From assembly GCA_964601575.1 (NCBI GenBank), contig CAZROA010000037.1, positions 1 to 16,384 on the forward strand: DNA of 16,384 nt, given 5' to 3'. Positions 1 to 8,900 of the stretch are shown here, piece by piece; the first letter of the stretch is position 1; the number at the start of each line of letters is the position of its first letter. This DNA is from CAZKEG01 sp964601575. Lineage in GTDB: Bacteria; Desulfobacterota; Thermodesulfobacteria; Thermodesulfobacteriales; Thermodesulfatatoraceae. The notes beneath the pieces are model-generated. The model was not told the DNA's origin and ran no database searches. It saw only the letters and a program-made list of their open reading frames with translations. The position numbers and the translations under genes were made by a program.

Positions 1-273
1 CACGGCGTAGGTGGGCTCTTGGGTACCCTTTGTGTCGGCATCTTTGCCACCAAAGCCATCAACCCCGGTGGGGCCAACGGTCTTCTGGCTGGCAATCCAG
101 CCCTTTTGGGCACCCAGGCCCTTGGGGTAGTGGTGGTTGGAATCTATACCCTGGTGGTAAGCTTTATCCTGTTAAAGATCATCGATGCGGTCTTTGGGCT
201 CAGGCTCTCGGTAGAAGACGAGGTGGCTGGGCTCGATCTCAGTGAACACAGCGAAGAGGCCTACGATTTTTAA
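1..273 (+). CDS. amt: Ammonium transporter (Amt/AmtB family), 3' end only
   Basis: This is the C-terminal 90 residues of an Amt channel, an inner-membrane protein that conducts ammonium/ammonia; the gene begins before the window. The fragment opens with HGVGGLLG, which aligns with the conserved segment carrying the second histidine of the twin-His pore in AmtB. Next come a small hydrophobic stretch (LCVGIFA), a loop rich in Gly and Asn, and the last membrane helix (about residues 42-64: LGVVVVGIYTLVVSFILLKI). The cytosolic tail EVAGLDLSEHSEEAYDF matches the conserved 'GLD..EH.E.AY' tail of the family, where PII proteins dock. The reading frame is open from the first base and ends in TAA at 271-273. 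A hairpin terminator follows. Nothing in the fragment looks broken. A glnB/glnK partner, usual beside amt, is not seen downstream. Confidence 0.93.
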   Translation, partial: HGVGGLLGTLCVGIFATKAINPGGANGLLAGNPALLGTQALGVVVVGIYTLVVSFILLKIIDAVFGLRLSVEDEVAGLDLSEHSEEAYDF

Positions 274-283
274 CCAGATATAC

Positions 284-326
284 CTCGGGCAAGGGCAGAT
301 TTTCCGTCCTTGCCCGAGCCCTCTTT
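284..326 (+). terminator. Rho-independent terminator after the ammonium transporter
   Basis: An 11-bp perfect inverted repeat, CTCGGGCAAGG (284-294) and CCTTGCCCGAG (308-318), can extend by a G-U and a C-G pair to leave a 9-base loop. After five bases it is followed by TTTT (323-326). It sits just after the amt stop. The T run is short, so termination may be partial. Confidence 0.75.
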
Positions 327-361
327 TGCATCCTCGCCTAGAGCAAGCCTCTGCAAAATAG

Positions 362-370
362 TGGTATAAT
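362..370 (+). promoter_or_regulatory. Extended -10 promoter for the radical SAM gene
   Basis: TGGTATAAT (362-370) is a perfect TATAAT hexamer with the TGn extension. No convincing -35 hexamer lies 16-18 bp upstream, as is common for extended -10 promoters. The expected start of transcription is near 377. A Shine-Dalgarno AAGAGG (378-383) follows, eight bases before the ATG at 392, so the leader would be very short. Confidence 0.6.
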
Positions 371-391
371 GGCCGACAAGAGGCCGGAAAG

Positions 392-2146
392 ATGAAAATC
401 GTCCTGATTTATCCTTATTTCATCGACGAACGCCCCAAGGATTACGATGTTCGTCCCTTGCCTATCGGGCTTTATTACCTGGCCAGCCTCTTAAAAGAAA
501 AAGGATATCAGGTAGAAATCCTCAATTGGTACAACATCCACAAGACTCCGGAAAGAATTCCCCAAGTCCTTCGAGCCCTTCGCCCAGATATCATAGGTTT
601 TTCCATTTTTAATGCCAATCGGTGGGGAGGTATTGACCTTGCCCGGGTGGCCAGAGAAATCCTCCCGGAGGCCAAGATCATCTTCGGCGGGGTGGGAGCG
701 ACCTTCCTATGGGAGCACCTTTTGAAACACTTCCCGGAAATTGACTACGTAGTGATAGGGGAAGGCGAACATACCTTCCTGAATCTGGTCAGGGCCCTGG
801 AAGGCTCTCCCACCGAAGAGGAACTCCAAAAGATCAAGGGCTTGGCCCTCCGGGTTGATGGAAGGCCTGTGCGGACCGAAGAAGCAGACTTTATCCCTGA
901 TATAGATGAAATCCCTAATCCGGCCCGATATTTTACCTTTCAGCACGTTATCTCTTCCAGAGGATGTCCCTGGAATTGTGTCTTTTGCGGTTCGCCCAGG
1001 TTCTGGAAGAGGAAAGTACGTTTTCACTCACCGGAATATTTCGTAGAACAGTTGGAACTCCTCTATCGTCGAGGGGTTAATTTCTTCTATGTCTCCGACG
1101 ACACCTTCACCCTCAAAAAGGATCGGGTGATCGAGATCTGTGAGAAGATCCTCAAACGCGGGCTTAAGATTACCTGGCAGGCCATCTCTCGCGTGGACTG
1201 CATTGATGAAGACATCCTTTATTGGATGCGCCGGGCAGGATGTGTGCAGATAAGTTTTGGGGTAGAAAGCGGGGCGGAAAAGATCCGAAACAAGGTTCTA
1301 AACAAGAAGATTTCCACCGAAAGCATCAAACGCGCCTTTTCTCTCTGCCGAAAATACGGGGTTTTACCCAGGGCCTATTTTATCTATGGTTGCCCTGGGG
1401 AAAGCCGGAAGACCATTCAGGCCAGTATTGACCTCATGAAAAAGATCAAACCCCTGAGTATGGTCTGTTATATTCTCGATATTTATCCTGGCACCGCGCT
1501 TTATGAAGATTTCAAACGACGCACCGGGGCCACGGATGATATTTGGCTGAAACGCATCGAAGACATCATGTATCATGAGACCGACCCCAACCTATCCGCT
1601 GAGAAAGTGCGGTCCCTGGGGCGACGTCTACACAGTGCCTTTTATAAGAATCTCCCGCGCTTCATTGAAACGCTGGAGTTAGTAGACAAAAAAGACCTTT
1701 ACCCTTACCATGCCGATTTCCTGACCCGGTTGGCCATGACCTTGCGTTATGGTGAATACGCTGAAAACCCAGAAATCCCGAACAAGGAAATCTTAGTGGA
1801 AAAACTCTTCTTACGGGCCCTCAAATACTATCCAGACCACCACGCCTATTTGGGATTGGGGATTATTTATCAGCAACGTCGTCAGTTTGAAAAATCTATC
1901 ACCATCTTGCAAGAAGGCCTGCGTTACTATCCTCAAAGTGAACAACTGAACGTCTGCCAGGCGGTTAATTATATGCATTTAGGTGAGTTTAAAAAGGCCT
2001 TGGAACATCTGACCCCTTTCCCAAACTCTGCCGATGCCATGGCCCGAGCAGCGGCTTGTTATGAAGCCTTGGGAGATCTTGCCCGGATGCATCAGTGTCT
2101 CCAAAGACTCAAAACCCTTAAAGAAAACTTAGGCCAGGTCAAATGA
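392..2146 (+). CDS. B12-binding-domain radical SAM protein with C-terminal TPR-like region
   Basis: The protein has 584 residues. Residues 1-135 look like a cobalamin-binding Rossmann domain of the BchE/methyltransferase type (MKIVLIYPYF, PLPIGLYYLASLLKEKGY, IIFGGVGATF, DYVVIGEGEHTF); the classical DxHxxG base-off motif is absent, as in many family members. The radical SAM core follows, with the [4Fe-4S] motif C192-x3-C196-x2-C199, and strands at YVSDDTF (233-239) and QISFGVESG (286-294). Residues about 469-570 form helical repeats of TPR type (LFLRALKYYPDHHAYLGLG..., FEKSITILQEGLRYYP...). The family uses a 5'-deoxyadenosyl radical for methylation, ring closure or rearrangement; the substrate cannot be told here. 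The start is fixed by AAGAGG eight bases upstream. The last four bases overlap the next gene (ATGA), suggesting coupled translation. No methyltransferase or maturation partner is adjacent. Confidence 0.88.
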   Translation: MKIVLIYPYFIDERPKDYDVRPLPIGLYYLASLLKEKGYQVEILNWYNIHKTPERIPQVLRALRPDIIGFSIFNANRWGGIDLARVAREILPEAKIIFGGVGATFLWEHLLKHFPEIDYVVIGEGEHTFLNLVRALEGSPTEEELQKIKGLALRVDGRPVRTEEADFIPDIDEIPNPARYFTFQHVISSRGCPWNCVFCGSPRFWKRKVRFHSPEYFVEQLELLYRRGVNFFYVSDDTFTLKKDRVIEICEKILKRGLKITWQAISRVDCIDEDILYWMRRAGCVQISFGVESGAEKIRNKVLNKKISTESIKRAFSLCRKYGVLPRAYFIYGCPGESRKTIQASIDLMKKIKPLSMVCYILDIYPGTALYEDFKRRTGATDDIWLKRIEDIMYHETDPNLSAEKVRSLGRRLHSAFYKNLPRFIETLELVDKKDLYPYHADFLTRLAMTLRYGEYAENPEIPNKEILVEKLFLRALKYYPDHHAYLGLGIIYQQRRQFEKSITILQEGLRYYPQSEQLNVCQAVNYMHLGEFKKALEHLTPFPNSADAMARAAACYEALGDLARMHQCLQRLKTLKENLGQVK

Positions 2147-2610
2147 AAAGACATATATTTTATTTCGTTTTACCTTTGGCTTTTCTATTTTTAATTTGGA
2201 TCTTCGTGGTGGAATGTTCCTGGTCTAGCTATCTTTGTCGAGTAAGTTTATCCGGCATCTTGGTCTTTGTGGCCTCTTTGATCTTTTTCTACCGCTTTGG
2301 AGACAAAGAAACCTCTGCTCACTTTACCAAGGCCGAGATTAGACGTGCCTTGCTCATGACCTTTTTAGTCCTCTACCTCTTACTCCTAGGAGGAAGCGAT
2401 CGGCCAGAGATCAAACGACTCACCGTAAACGAAAACACCCTTTTGGCCAGACTTCTCTCCCATTTTGACCTGATTATGCTCACCATTTTTGGCTTCTACT
2501 TTGGTGGGCGAGCGGTGGAAAACGCTGCACATATCTTAAAAAGATCAGGAGACCAAACTCTCTTTGACAAACCTCCCAAGAAGAAAAAAGTCTCCAAGCA
2601 AACTCAATAA
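2143..2610 (+). CDS. Small four-helix membrane protein, function unknown
   Basis: This protein of 155 residues is not recognised. It has four hydrophobic stretches likely to span the membrane: about residues 5-23 (IFYFVLPLAFLFLIWIFVV), 32-50, 68-84 (RRALLMTFLVLYLLLLGG region) and 103-121 (RLLSHFDLIMLTIFGFYFGG). A soluble loop of about 15 residues (GDKETSAHFTKAEIR) separates helices 2 and 3. The C-terminus is strongly basic (PPKKKKVSK), so by the positive-inside rule the tail, and with four helices also the N-terminus, should face the cytoplasm. The ATG lies inside the stop of the radical SAM gene (ATGA, 2143-2146), with only a weak SD ahead of it, so translation is probably coupled. Co-expression suggests it may anchor or assist the radical SAM protein; that is inference only. 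Confidence 0.72.
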   Translation: MKRHIFYFVLPLAFLFLIWIFVVECSWSSYLCRVSLSGILVFVASLIFFYRFGDKETSAHFTKAEIRRALLMTFLVLYLLLLGGSDRPEIKRLTVNENTLLARLLSHFDLIMLTIFGFYFGGRAVENAAHILKRSGDQTLFDKPPKKKKVSKQTQ

Positions 2611-2615
2611 TTCCC

Positions 2616-2643
2616 TTAAAATTTTCTCTAAGTGTGCTATATA
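2616..2643 (+). promoter_or_regulatory. Probable argF promoter
   Basis: TTAAAA (2616-2621) can act as -35 and TATATA (2638-2643) as -10, with a 16-bp spacer. The -10 is preceded by TGC, an extended -10 feature. Transcription would begin near 2650, giving a leader of about 27 bases. No ARG-box-like operator was recognised with confidence. Confidence 0.5.
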
Positions 2644-2676
2644 AAAAGTTTTCTTAATCAAGGTGAGGAGGTGAAG

Positions 2677-3597
2677 ATGAGGCATTTTAGACGGGTCTTT
2701 GATCTTTCTTCCGAAGAGATCAGATATCTCCTCCACCGTGCTCAGGAATTAAAATCCCGTCTCAAGCAAGGGGTCCCTCATCGTCCATTGGTAGGTAAGA
2801 TTTTGGCCTTGATCTTTGAAAAGCCTTCTACCAGGACGCGGGTCTCCTTTGAGGCCGCCATGCACAGGCTTGGCGGGGAGACCATCTTTCTCTCCCGGAA
2901 AGATTTACAGCTTGCCCGAGGGGAGCCCTTGAAAGATACTGCCCGCGTCCTTTCACGTTATGTCCATGCCCTGGTCGTTCGTACCTTTGGTCAAGAAGTA
3001 ATCGAAGAGCTTGCCGCCTACGCCGATATCCCGGTAATCAACGGTCTTTCGGATAAACACCATCCTTGCCAGGCCCTCTCCGACGTGATGACCGTGATTG
3101 AAAAAAAGGGAACCATCGAGGATCTCAAGGTGGCCTGGGTAGGGGACGGAAATAACGTGGCCCATTCCTGGATCGAGGCCGCCGCAAGGCTCGGCTTTGA
3201 ACTGGTCCTGGCCTGCCCAGAAGGTTATGAGCCTGATCCGGCCATTCTATCTGAAGCCCGAAAAGAGGGCTCAAAGCCCATTCGGGTAGTGCGGGACCCT
3301 CTTGAGGCAGTCAAAGGGGCAGAGGTCATTAATACCGATGTCTGGGCCAGTATGGGGCAGGAAGAAGAGGCCGAGGAGAGAAAAAAAATCTTCGCCCCGT
3401 ATCAAGTCAATACCGAACTCTTGAGACAGGCCAGCCCCAAAGCCATCGTCCTCCATTGTCTCCCGGCCCATAGAGGAGAAGAAATCACCGAGGAGGTCTT
3501 GGAGGGGCCCCAATCTGTGGTATGGGACCAGGCGGAAAACAAAATGTGGCTTCATTTGGCCCTTTTAGAGTGGTTATTGGCCGACCAAACTTTCTAA
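2677..3597 (+). CDS. argF: Ornithine carbamoyltransferase
   Basis: The enzyme makes citrulline from ornithine and carbamoyl phosphate in arginine synthesis, normally as a cytosolic trimer. With 306 residues it has the usual family length. Diagnostic motifs are all present: carbamoyl-phosphate site FEKPSTRTR (48-55, STRTR at 51-55), HPCQ (129-132), the ornithine-binding DVWASMG (221-227, with Asp 221), and the catalytic HCLPAHRG (260-267, Cys 261). The DVWASMG and HCLP motifs distinguish it from aspartate carbamoyltransferase. The start chosen is ATG 2677, because a textbook AGGAGG (2666-2671) lies five bases ahead. A longer in-frame reading from 2632 would run through the promoter. The gene converges with the TonB receptor and the two stops overlap by four bases. 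No other arg genes are in the window. Confidence 0.97.
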   Translation: MRHFRRVFDLSSEEIRYLLHRAQELKSRLKQGVPHRPLVGKILALIFEKPSTRTRVSFEAAMHRLGGETIFLSRKDLQLARGEPLKDTARVLSRYVHALVVRTFGQEVIEELAAYADIPVINGLSDKHHPCQALSDVMTVIEKKGTIEDLKVAWVGDGNNVAHSWIEAAARLGFELVLACPEGYEPDPAILSEARKEGSKPIRVVRDPLEAVKGAEVINTDVWASMGQEEEAEERKKIFAPYQVNTELLRQASPKAIVLHCLPAHRGEEITEEVLEGPQSVVWDQAENKMWLHLALLEWLLADQTF

Positions 3598-5834
3598 AAA
3601 TGTAATTCCAACGCTAAAAACCAATTTCTCCCAGGGGCACGGTAATAGTCCCAATATTCTTCATCAAAGAGGTTATTTACTGAAAGAGAAACCTCTGTTT
3701 TGACCTCATTTTGGGCGATCTTAAAACTTGGAAGATAAATCGTGCCCTTAAAATCAGCGATAAAATATCTTTCCGAGGTCCCGTATACTCCTTCAGCTAT
3801 ATCTGAATTATCTTCTTTATGAAAGACTTTACCTACATAATGGCCAAAAAGAGAAGCCATAAATAATCTCTGTCTCACGGTAATATTAAAATTCCAAATC
3901 CACGGAGGGACATTGGTAAATCTCTTTCCTTCTGAACTGGGATCAGCTTCATTTTCAACGATTTTGGTATCATTTCTCGTATAATTAATCGAGGTCGTAA
4001 GCCAGGAAAAGGGCTTTAATAAGATGCCTCCTTCTATCCCAAATATTTCTCCTTTACCGGCATTGACCCAAAACTTTTCTGTATGACCATTTACTTCTTC
4101 TGAGCGCCGATAAATAAGATCCCTTAACCAAGTTTGAAAAAGGGTAAAATTAACCTTGGCTTTTTTATTTATCCATTTTTCTAGACCGCCTTCTAAACTG
4201 TATGCCTTTTCCGGATCAAGAGAGGGATTAGAGTGATAAATAGTGCTACCACTACTCCAGGTACGATAGAGTTCATAAATATTTGGGGGACGAAAGGCCT
4301 TACCAAAAGAGACTCTCAAAGTAGTAGAATTATCAGGCCTCCATACCAAAGATGCCTTCGGCGAAAAGGTTCCATCATCTCTAGAGGGATGCGCTTCTAC
4401 ACTTCCTATATTTCCAGATTCTCCGTTATAGGCCCACCAATGATCGTATCTTAGACCTAAATATAGGCCAAAATTTTCTTTTAGTTCTACTTTATTCTGA
4501 ACAAATAGACCCAAACTATTTGTTTCACCTTTGGCTAAATATGTTTTAGAAACTTTACTTTCTGGATCACGATAAAAAGAAATATCATAAGTGTTTTCAT
4601 CTGCCTGATCGTGCCGAAATGTTAATCCACTGGTCAAAATATTTCTCTCAAAAATAGGAATAGTTGTTTTAAAATCAAAATAATAAGTTTTGGTATCTGT
4701 CTCGCTTACTTCACCAGGACCGCTATCATAAGTGGTCGTATAGTCTGGCTTTGTCCAATAACCGTCTCTCTCCCAAAAGGCCAATGAAGTTTCAATTTCA
4801 CTTTTTCCTAAATAATCTCGATATTTTATGGCTACCAAATTAATTTCGTCTCCTCCCAATCCTGCATAATAAACAAAATTATAAGGCTTTACACTGGCAT
4901 ACCGTCCATCGGGAAGACTAACTTTTCCGGAAAAGGCCGGTTGTCCGTTGGCATCTTTCAAATAGGTATGAGGAGGACCATAGCCGTAAGCAAACCACCC
5001 GTGTTGAAGATCGAGTTTCAGTTGACCTTTCTGGCGAAAATTTAGACCTGCGGTCAGGAAATAGTTTTCCCTTTTGGCCCAGTTATCACCTTTGTCACCG
5101 ATTATCCATCTGAGTTTAGTACCGGTAGGATCGGTCATGGCATAACCACCGGTAAGCGTTCCTGTTCCGCTATAGAAATATTTTTCATCCTTGTAAGCGG
5201 GTACCGTCGGATACCCACCTGTCTCGTCCTTTTCGTAACCCGAGAGGAAGGCGAAACGACCGATCCGGTGGCCGAGCCCGATCCGATAAGAATGGGTGAC
5301 CTCTTCTCCGTTACCGAAACCGCCCTTGGACCAAAAGGTAAATTTTTCCGGGAGACGGGTAATAATGTTTATGGCCCCACCTATGGCATTCCCACCCCAA
5401 AGAGAAGAATAAGGACCCCGCACTATTTCTATCCTTTGCACCTGATCCGTGGAAAGAGTGGCCCACTTGATCTCCGAAGCATAGCCGTCATTTAAGGGGA
5501 TGCCGTCTAACATGATCAGGGTCCTTTTCTGATAGGGGACTCCTCTAAGGGTGACCGAGGTCACCGCATCCATGAGCCCCTTCCGGCGATAAACAAAGAC
5601 CCCGGCCTCGTGTTTTAGGGCATCATCAACGGTAACAATTCTCTTCTTTTCCATCTCTTTTCTGGTGATTACGGTCACCGCTGCCGGGGCTTGAGAGACC
5701 GGAATCTCTGTCCTTGTGGCGGTCACTACTATTTCACCTAGCTCGGTAGCTTGCTCTCCCGCCCAAACAAGACGCGGAAACACCAAGATCGCCAACCAGA
5801 GCCAAACACCCGCTTTACTCCGGAAATCCTTCAT
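3594..5834 (-). CDS. TonB-dependent outer-membrane receptor (BtuB/CirA-like)
   Basis: The protein has 746 residues. Residues 1-25 form a Sec signal peptide (positive start, core VWLWLAILVF, cleavage after LVWA). EIVVTATRTE (34-43) is TonB-box-like and typical of the BtuB/CirA group. The plug domain spans about residues 45-155, with VTVITRKEMEKK, SVTLRGVP, LIMLDGIPLNDGY, IEIVRGPYSSLWGGNAIGGAINIIT. The rest is the beta-barrel, with alternating aromatic strands and a terminal Phe (FLALELHF) as the outer-membrane insertion signal expected by BamA. Such receptors import iron chelates, cobalamin, metals or sugars using TonB-ExbBD energy. The substrate cannot be read from the sequence, and no TonB, ABC transporter or binding protein is nearby, so it is an orphan receptor here. 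A TTGACA-type promoter lies upstream. The coding strand is AT-richer in the barrel region than its neighbours. Confidence 0.93.
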   Translation of the reverse strand: MKDFRSKAGVWLWLAILVFPRLVWAGEQATELGEIVVTATRTEIPVSQAPAAVTVITRKEMEKKRIVTVDDALKHEAGVFVYRRKGLMDAVTSVTLRGVPYQKRTLIMLDGIPLNDGYASEIKWATLSTDQVQRIEIVRGPYSSLWGGNAIGGAINIITRLPEKFTFWSKGGFGNGEEVTHSYRIGLGHRIGRFAFLSGYEKDETGGYPTVPAYKDEKYFYSGTGTLTGGYAMTDPTGTKLRWIIGDKGDNWAKRENYFLTAGLNFRQKGQLKLDLQHGWFAYGYGPPHTYLKDANGQPAFSGKVSLPDGRYASVKPYNFVYYAGLGGDEINLVAIKYRDYLGKSEIETSLAFWERDGYWTKPDYTTTYDSGPGEVSETDTKTYYFDFKTTIPIFERNILTSGLTFRHDQADENTYDISFYRDPESKVSKTYLAKGETNSLGLFVQNKVELKENFGLYLGLRYDHWWAYNGESGNIGSVEAHPSRDDGTFSPKASLVWRPDNSTTLRVSFGKAFRPPNIYELYRTWSSGSTIYHSNPSLDPEKAYSLEGGLEKWINKKAKVNFTLFQTWLRDLIYRRSEEVNGHTEKFWVNAGKGEIFGIEGGILLKPFSWLTTSINYTRNDTKIVENEADPSSEGKRFTNVPPWIWNFNITVRQRLFMASLFGHYVGKVFHKEDNSDIAEGVYGTSERYFIADFKGTIYLPSFKIAQNEVKTEVSLSVNNLFDEEYWDYYRAPGRNWFLALELHF

Positions 5835-5872
5835 GCCCGCTTCTTGACATATTTTTTATAAAAGTGCCACCT

Positions 5873-5901
5873 TTAATACTTAAATAGACAATTCATGTCA
5901 A
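5873..5901 (-). promoter_or_regulatory. Promoter of the TonB receptor, with a dyad over the -35
   Basis: On the minus strand, a perfect TTGACA (5901-5896) and TATTAA (5878-5873) are separated by exactly 17 bp, a near-consensus sigma-70 promoter. Transcription should start near 5866, giving a leader of about 32 bases, too short for a riboswitch. The -35 is part of a small dyad on the plus strand, GACA-n5-TGTC (5887-5899), which could be a repressor site. It does not match a Fur box that I can recognise. Confidence 0.7.
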
Positions 5902-5938
5902 GCATTAATCCAGGTGGAGGTTAGAAAAAGGCTAAATA

Positions 5939-5966
5939 GTTGACTTTATGGTCTTTAAAGGTCAAC
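5939..5966 (+). promoter_or_regulatory. Inverted repeat in the leader or promoter of the CHAT-STAND gene
   Basis: GTTGACTTT (5939-5947) pairs with AAAGGTCAAC (5957-5966) with one bulged G, leaving a 9-base loop. A -10-like TAAAAT (5973-5978) follows seven bases later without a good -35 at the right spacing. The repeat may therefore be an operator beside an activator-dependent promoter, or an RNA hairpin. The whole gap 5835-5998 holds only this, the divergent TonB receptor promoter and the SD of the CHAT gene. Confidence 0.4.
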
Positions 5967-5998
5967 ATGGACTAAAATCCCACTAAGGTGGGGAGAAT

Positions 5999-8900
5999 GT
6001 GGTTCCAGAGCTAAATTTTCTCCTTTTGGAAAGAGAAGAGGGCTTTGAAGTCAGCCTGGATGGGGATGCAGCCACCAAGGCCCGGGTGCCAGACCTATTT
6101 TGGCATCGTTACCTCCAAAATGAGAGAAATGTTCCCTTTGAAGATCATCTTCCTTTTGGAGAGGAACTCTTTCGGGCCCTCTTTGTCACCAAGAGCCGTC
6201 GGGAAAAACTCGAAGCCCTCCTCGAAGGCGAAGACCCCTTTGTCATCCGCCTAAGCACGGAGAACCATTTTCTCCACGATCTTCCTTGGGAGCTCCTCTG
6301 GCGCCCTGGGGATCAAGCACCACTGCTTTTTAACCCTCAGGTCTCCCTGGTACGCAGCCTTCCCGGGGAGAGATTTTCGGCCCTGGCTCCGGCAGAGCCA
6401 CCCTACCGGCTTCTGATCATCCTTTCCCTACCCCTTCCGGCCTACGAAAAGGCCCCGCTTGACCCTTTGCGGGAGGTGGAAAAGCTCTACCAGGCCCTAG
6501 AGCCCTGGTTAGTCCGCGACCTCTTGAAGATCGAAGTCACGGTCAAGGCCAATGTGCTCGACCTCCAAGATCTATTTGTACGCAAGCACTTCGATATTCT
6601 CCATTTCATTGGTCATGGTGGACCAGGAGGGACCCTCCTCCTGGAAGGAGATCCTCGTAAACATCCCGAACCCTATCGTTATGAGAGCACGATCTCTGGT
6701 GGAGAATTGGCCTCTCTTTTCAAAAGGAGCGGAGCCAAGGTCTTAATCCTCAATGCCTGTCACACGGCAAGCCCTGAGGTCGGTCTTTTTTATTTTTCGC
6801 CAGGCCTAGCCCAGGCCTTACATCTTTCCGGGCTCCCGTTAGTAGTAGCCAACCAAAGCACAGTAGCCGATGAAAAGGCCATCGAACTCACCAAGCACCT
6901 TTACCGCAGTCTCCTGGGAGAACCCGAAGGAGATAGTTGGCCTCTTTTGCACCTCCTTTCTCGGGCCAGGCCTTATCTAGGTCACGATTTTTGGCGCCCG
7001 GTGATCTTTGCTAAGCCCGGGCTCAGTCGCGAAATCCTTTTTAAACCGCCTACAAAGAAGAGCCTCCCAAAAAGAAAGGCCCTCCGTCGGCTCTTAGGGC
7101 TTAAGCATGAGGCCCCTTTTTACGTCTATCGTTTTAGGCCTCTACGCGAGCTCATTCACCGCCTGGTCCATGAAGAGAGAAAGCTCGTGGTCTTACACGG
7201 TTTAGGGGGGGCAGGAAAGAGCTTCTTAGCCGATTACGCCGCCGATTTTCTGGCCTCAGAATTCCCCCATGTCTTGGCCTTGGATATGCGGGAGTTTAAC
7301 AACGGCCAGGAAATAGCCGCCAAGGTGTCGGAGATTTTGGCTGAAGAAGGGATCATCACGCCGAAGCAGGCGAAAAAGATTGGCCAGCTCGGCCCCCAGG
7401 CCTTCTGGCGGGAGATTAACCAGGCCCTTGGTAACCTCCCCTGGCTCTTGGTCCTGGACAATTTCGAAGAATGTCAGGAAAAAGAGATCTTTCGGGCCGG
7501 ATTCGTAAAAGACGATTTTCTGAGGGAATTCTTGAAAGTGGTCCAGGCTGAACGCCTTCCTGGCCGCGTGGTACTCACTACCCGGCTCTTACCATATCTC
7601 GACCGGGGGGTACGCACCCCCCTTGAAACCGTGGTGGGAATAGGGGCCTATGACGAAGGAGAAAGACACCTCCTTTTGAACAAGATTGGACAACTACTCC
7701 CGGATAAAACGGAAGCCTTTGGAACTTTGGCCGAAGAGATTGGTTGGCATCCACTGGCCCTGGGGCTCTGGCTCAGCCGCCCTATGGAGGCCAAGAGGCT
7801 CCTCAAACGCCGGGAAATGAGAGAAGTGCTCGATTTCTACGAAGATTTCTTCAAGTCTTTCCCAGAGGCCTCAAAGGCCCTGGCCTTCTTTCCAAAACCC
7901 ATGTCCGAAGAGTTTTTATCTAAAGTGCTCGAAGAAGACCCCGAAGCAGAAGAACTCTTTGCTAATAAATTACGCATCCTTGAGGGAATAAAAACAGAAG
8001 GAGACCTTTATTATCGCCTTTATCCCATCCTGAAGCTCTATTTCCAAGGGATCCTTTCAGAGAAAGATCCAGGACTTATTCGAGAGCTCTTTGAAAGATT
8101 CAAGGATTTTGAACCCCAAAACCTTTGGGATGATCTGAATCTGACCCATTTATTGGAAGAAATGTGCTCCTACTTTGGTAAAACCGAAGAAATAGAATCT
8201 CTTCTCTTAAAAAGGTATCTAACCTTAGCCTCTTTTTGGGAGGCGACGAGTCGATTTGAGGAGGCGGAAAGGTTCTACCTCAAGGCCCTTGAAATTGTTA
8301 GCCAAACTCCGGGAAAGGAATTGGAAACCGCCACCACCTACAACAATCTGGCCCTCCTATATTTGAAGACAGGAAGATTTGAGAAGGCGGAAAGGTTCTA
8401 CCTCAAGGCCCTTGAAATTTTTAGCCAAACTCCGGGAAAGGAATTAGAAACCGCCACCACCTACAACAATCTGGCCGGCCTATATAGAGAAATGGGAAGA
8501 TTTAAGGAGGCGGAAAAGTTCTACCTCAAGGCCCTGGAAATTCGTGAAGCCAAACTCGGAAAAGATCATCCAGAAACCGCCACCACCTACAACAATCTGG
8601 CCGGCCTATATGGAGAAATGGGAAGATTTGAGGAGGCGGAAAAGTTCTACCTCAAGGCCCTGAAGATTCGTGAAGCCAAGCTCGGAAAGGATCATCCAGA
8701 AACCGCCACCACCTACAACAATCTGGCCCTCCTATATTTGAAGATGGGAAAATTTGAGGAGGCGGAAAAGTTCTACCTCAAGGCCCTGGAAATTCGTGAA
8801 GCCAAGCTCGGAAGAGATCATCCGGAAACCGCCATTACCTACAACAATCTGGCCAACCTATATTTGAAGACAGGAAAATTTGAGGAGGCGGAAAAGTTCT

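Noticed and set aside
707..1027. 106-codon minus-strand reading frame inside the radical SAM gene
   Set aside because: It is antisense to the conserved cluster-binding region and has no SD or recognisable motif.
5835..5872. Cobalamin riboswitch ahead of the TonB receptor
   Set aside because: The predicted leader is only about 32 bases, and the GGTGGCAC there is not enough for a B12 box with its required structure.
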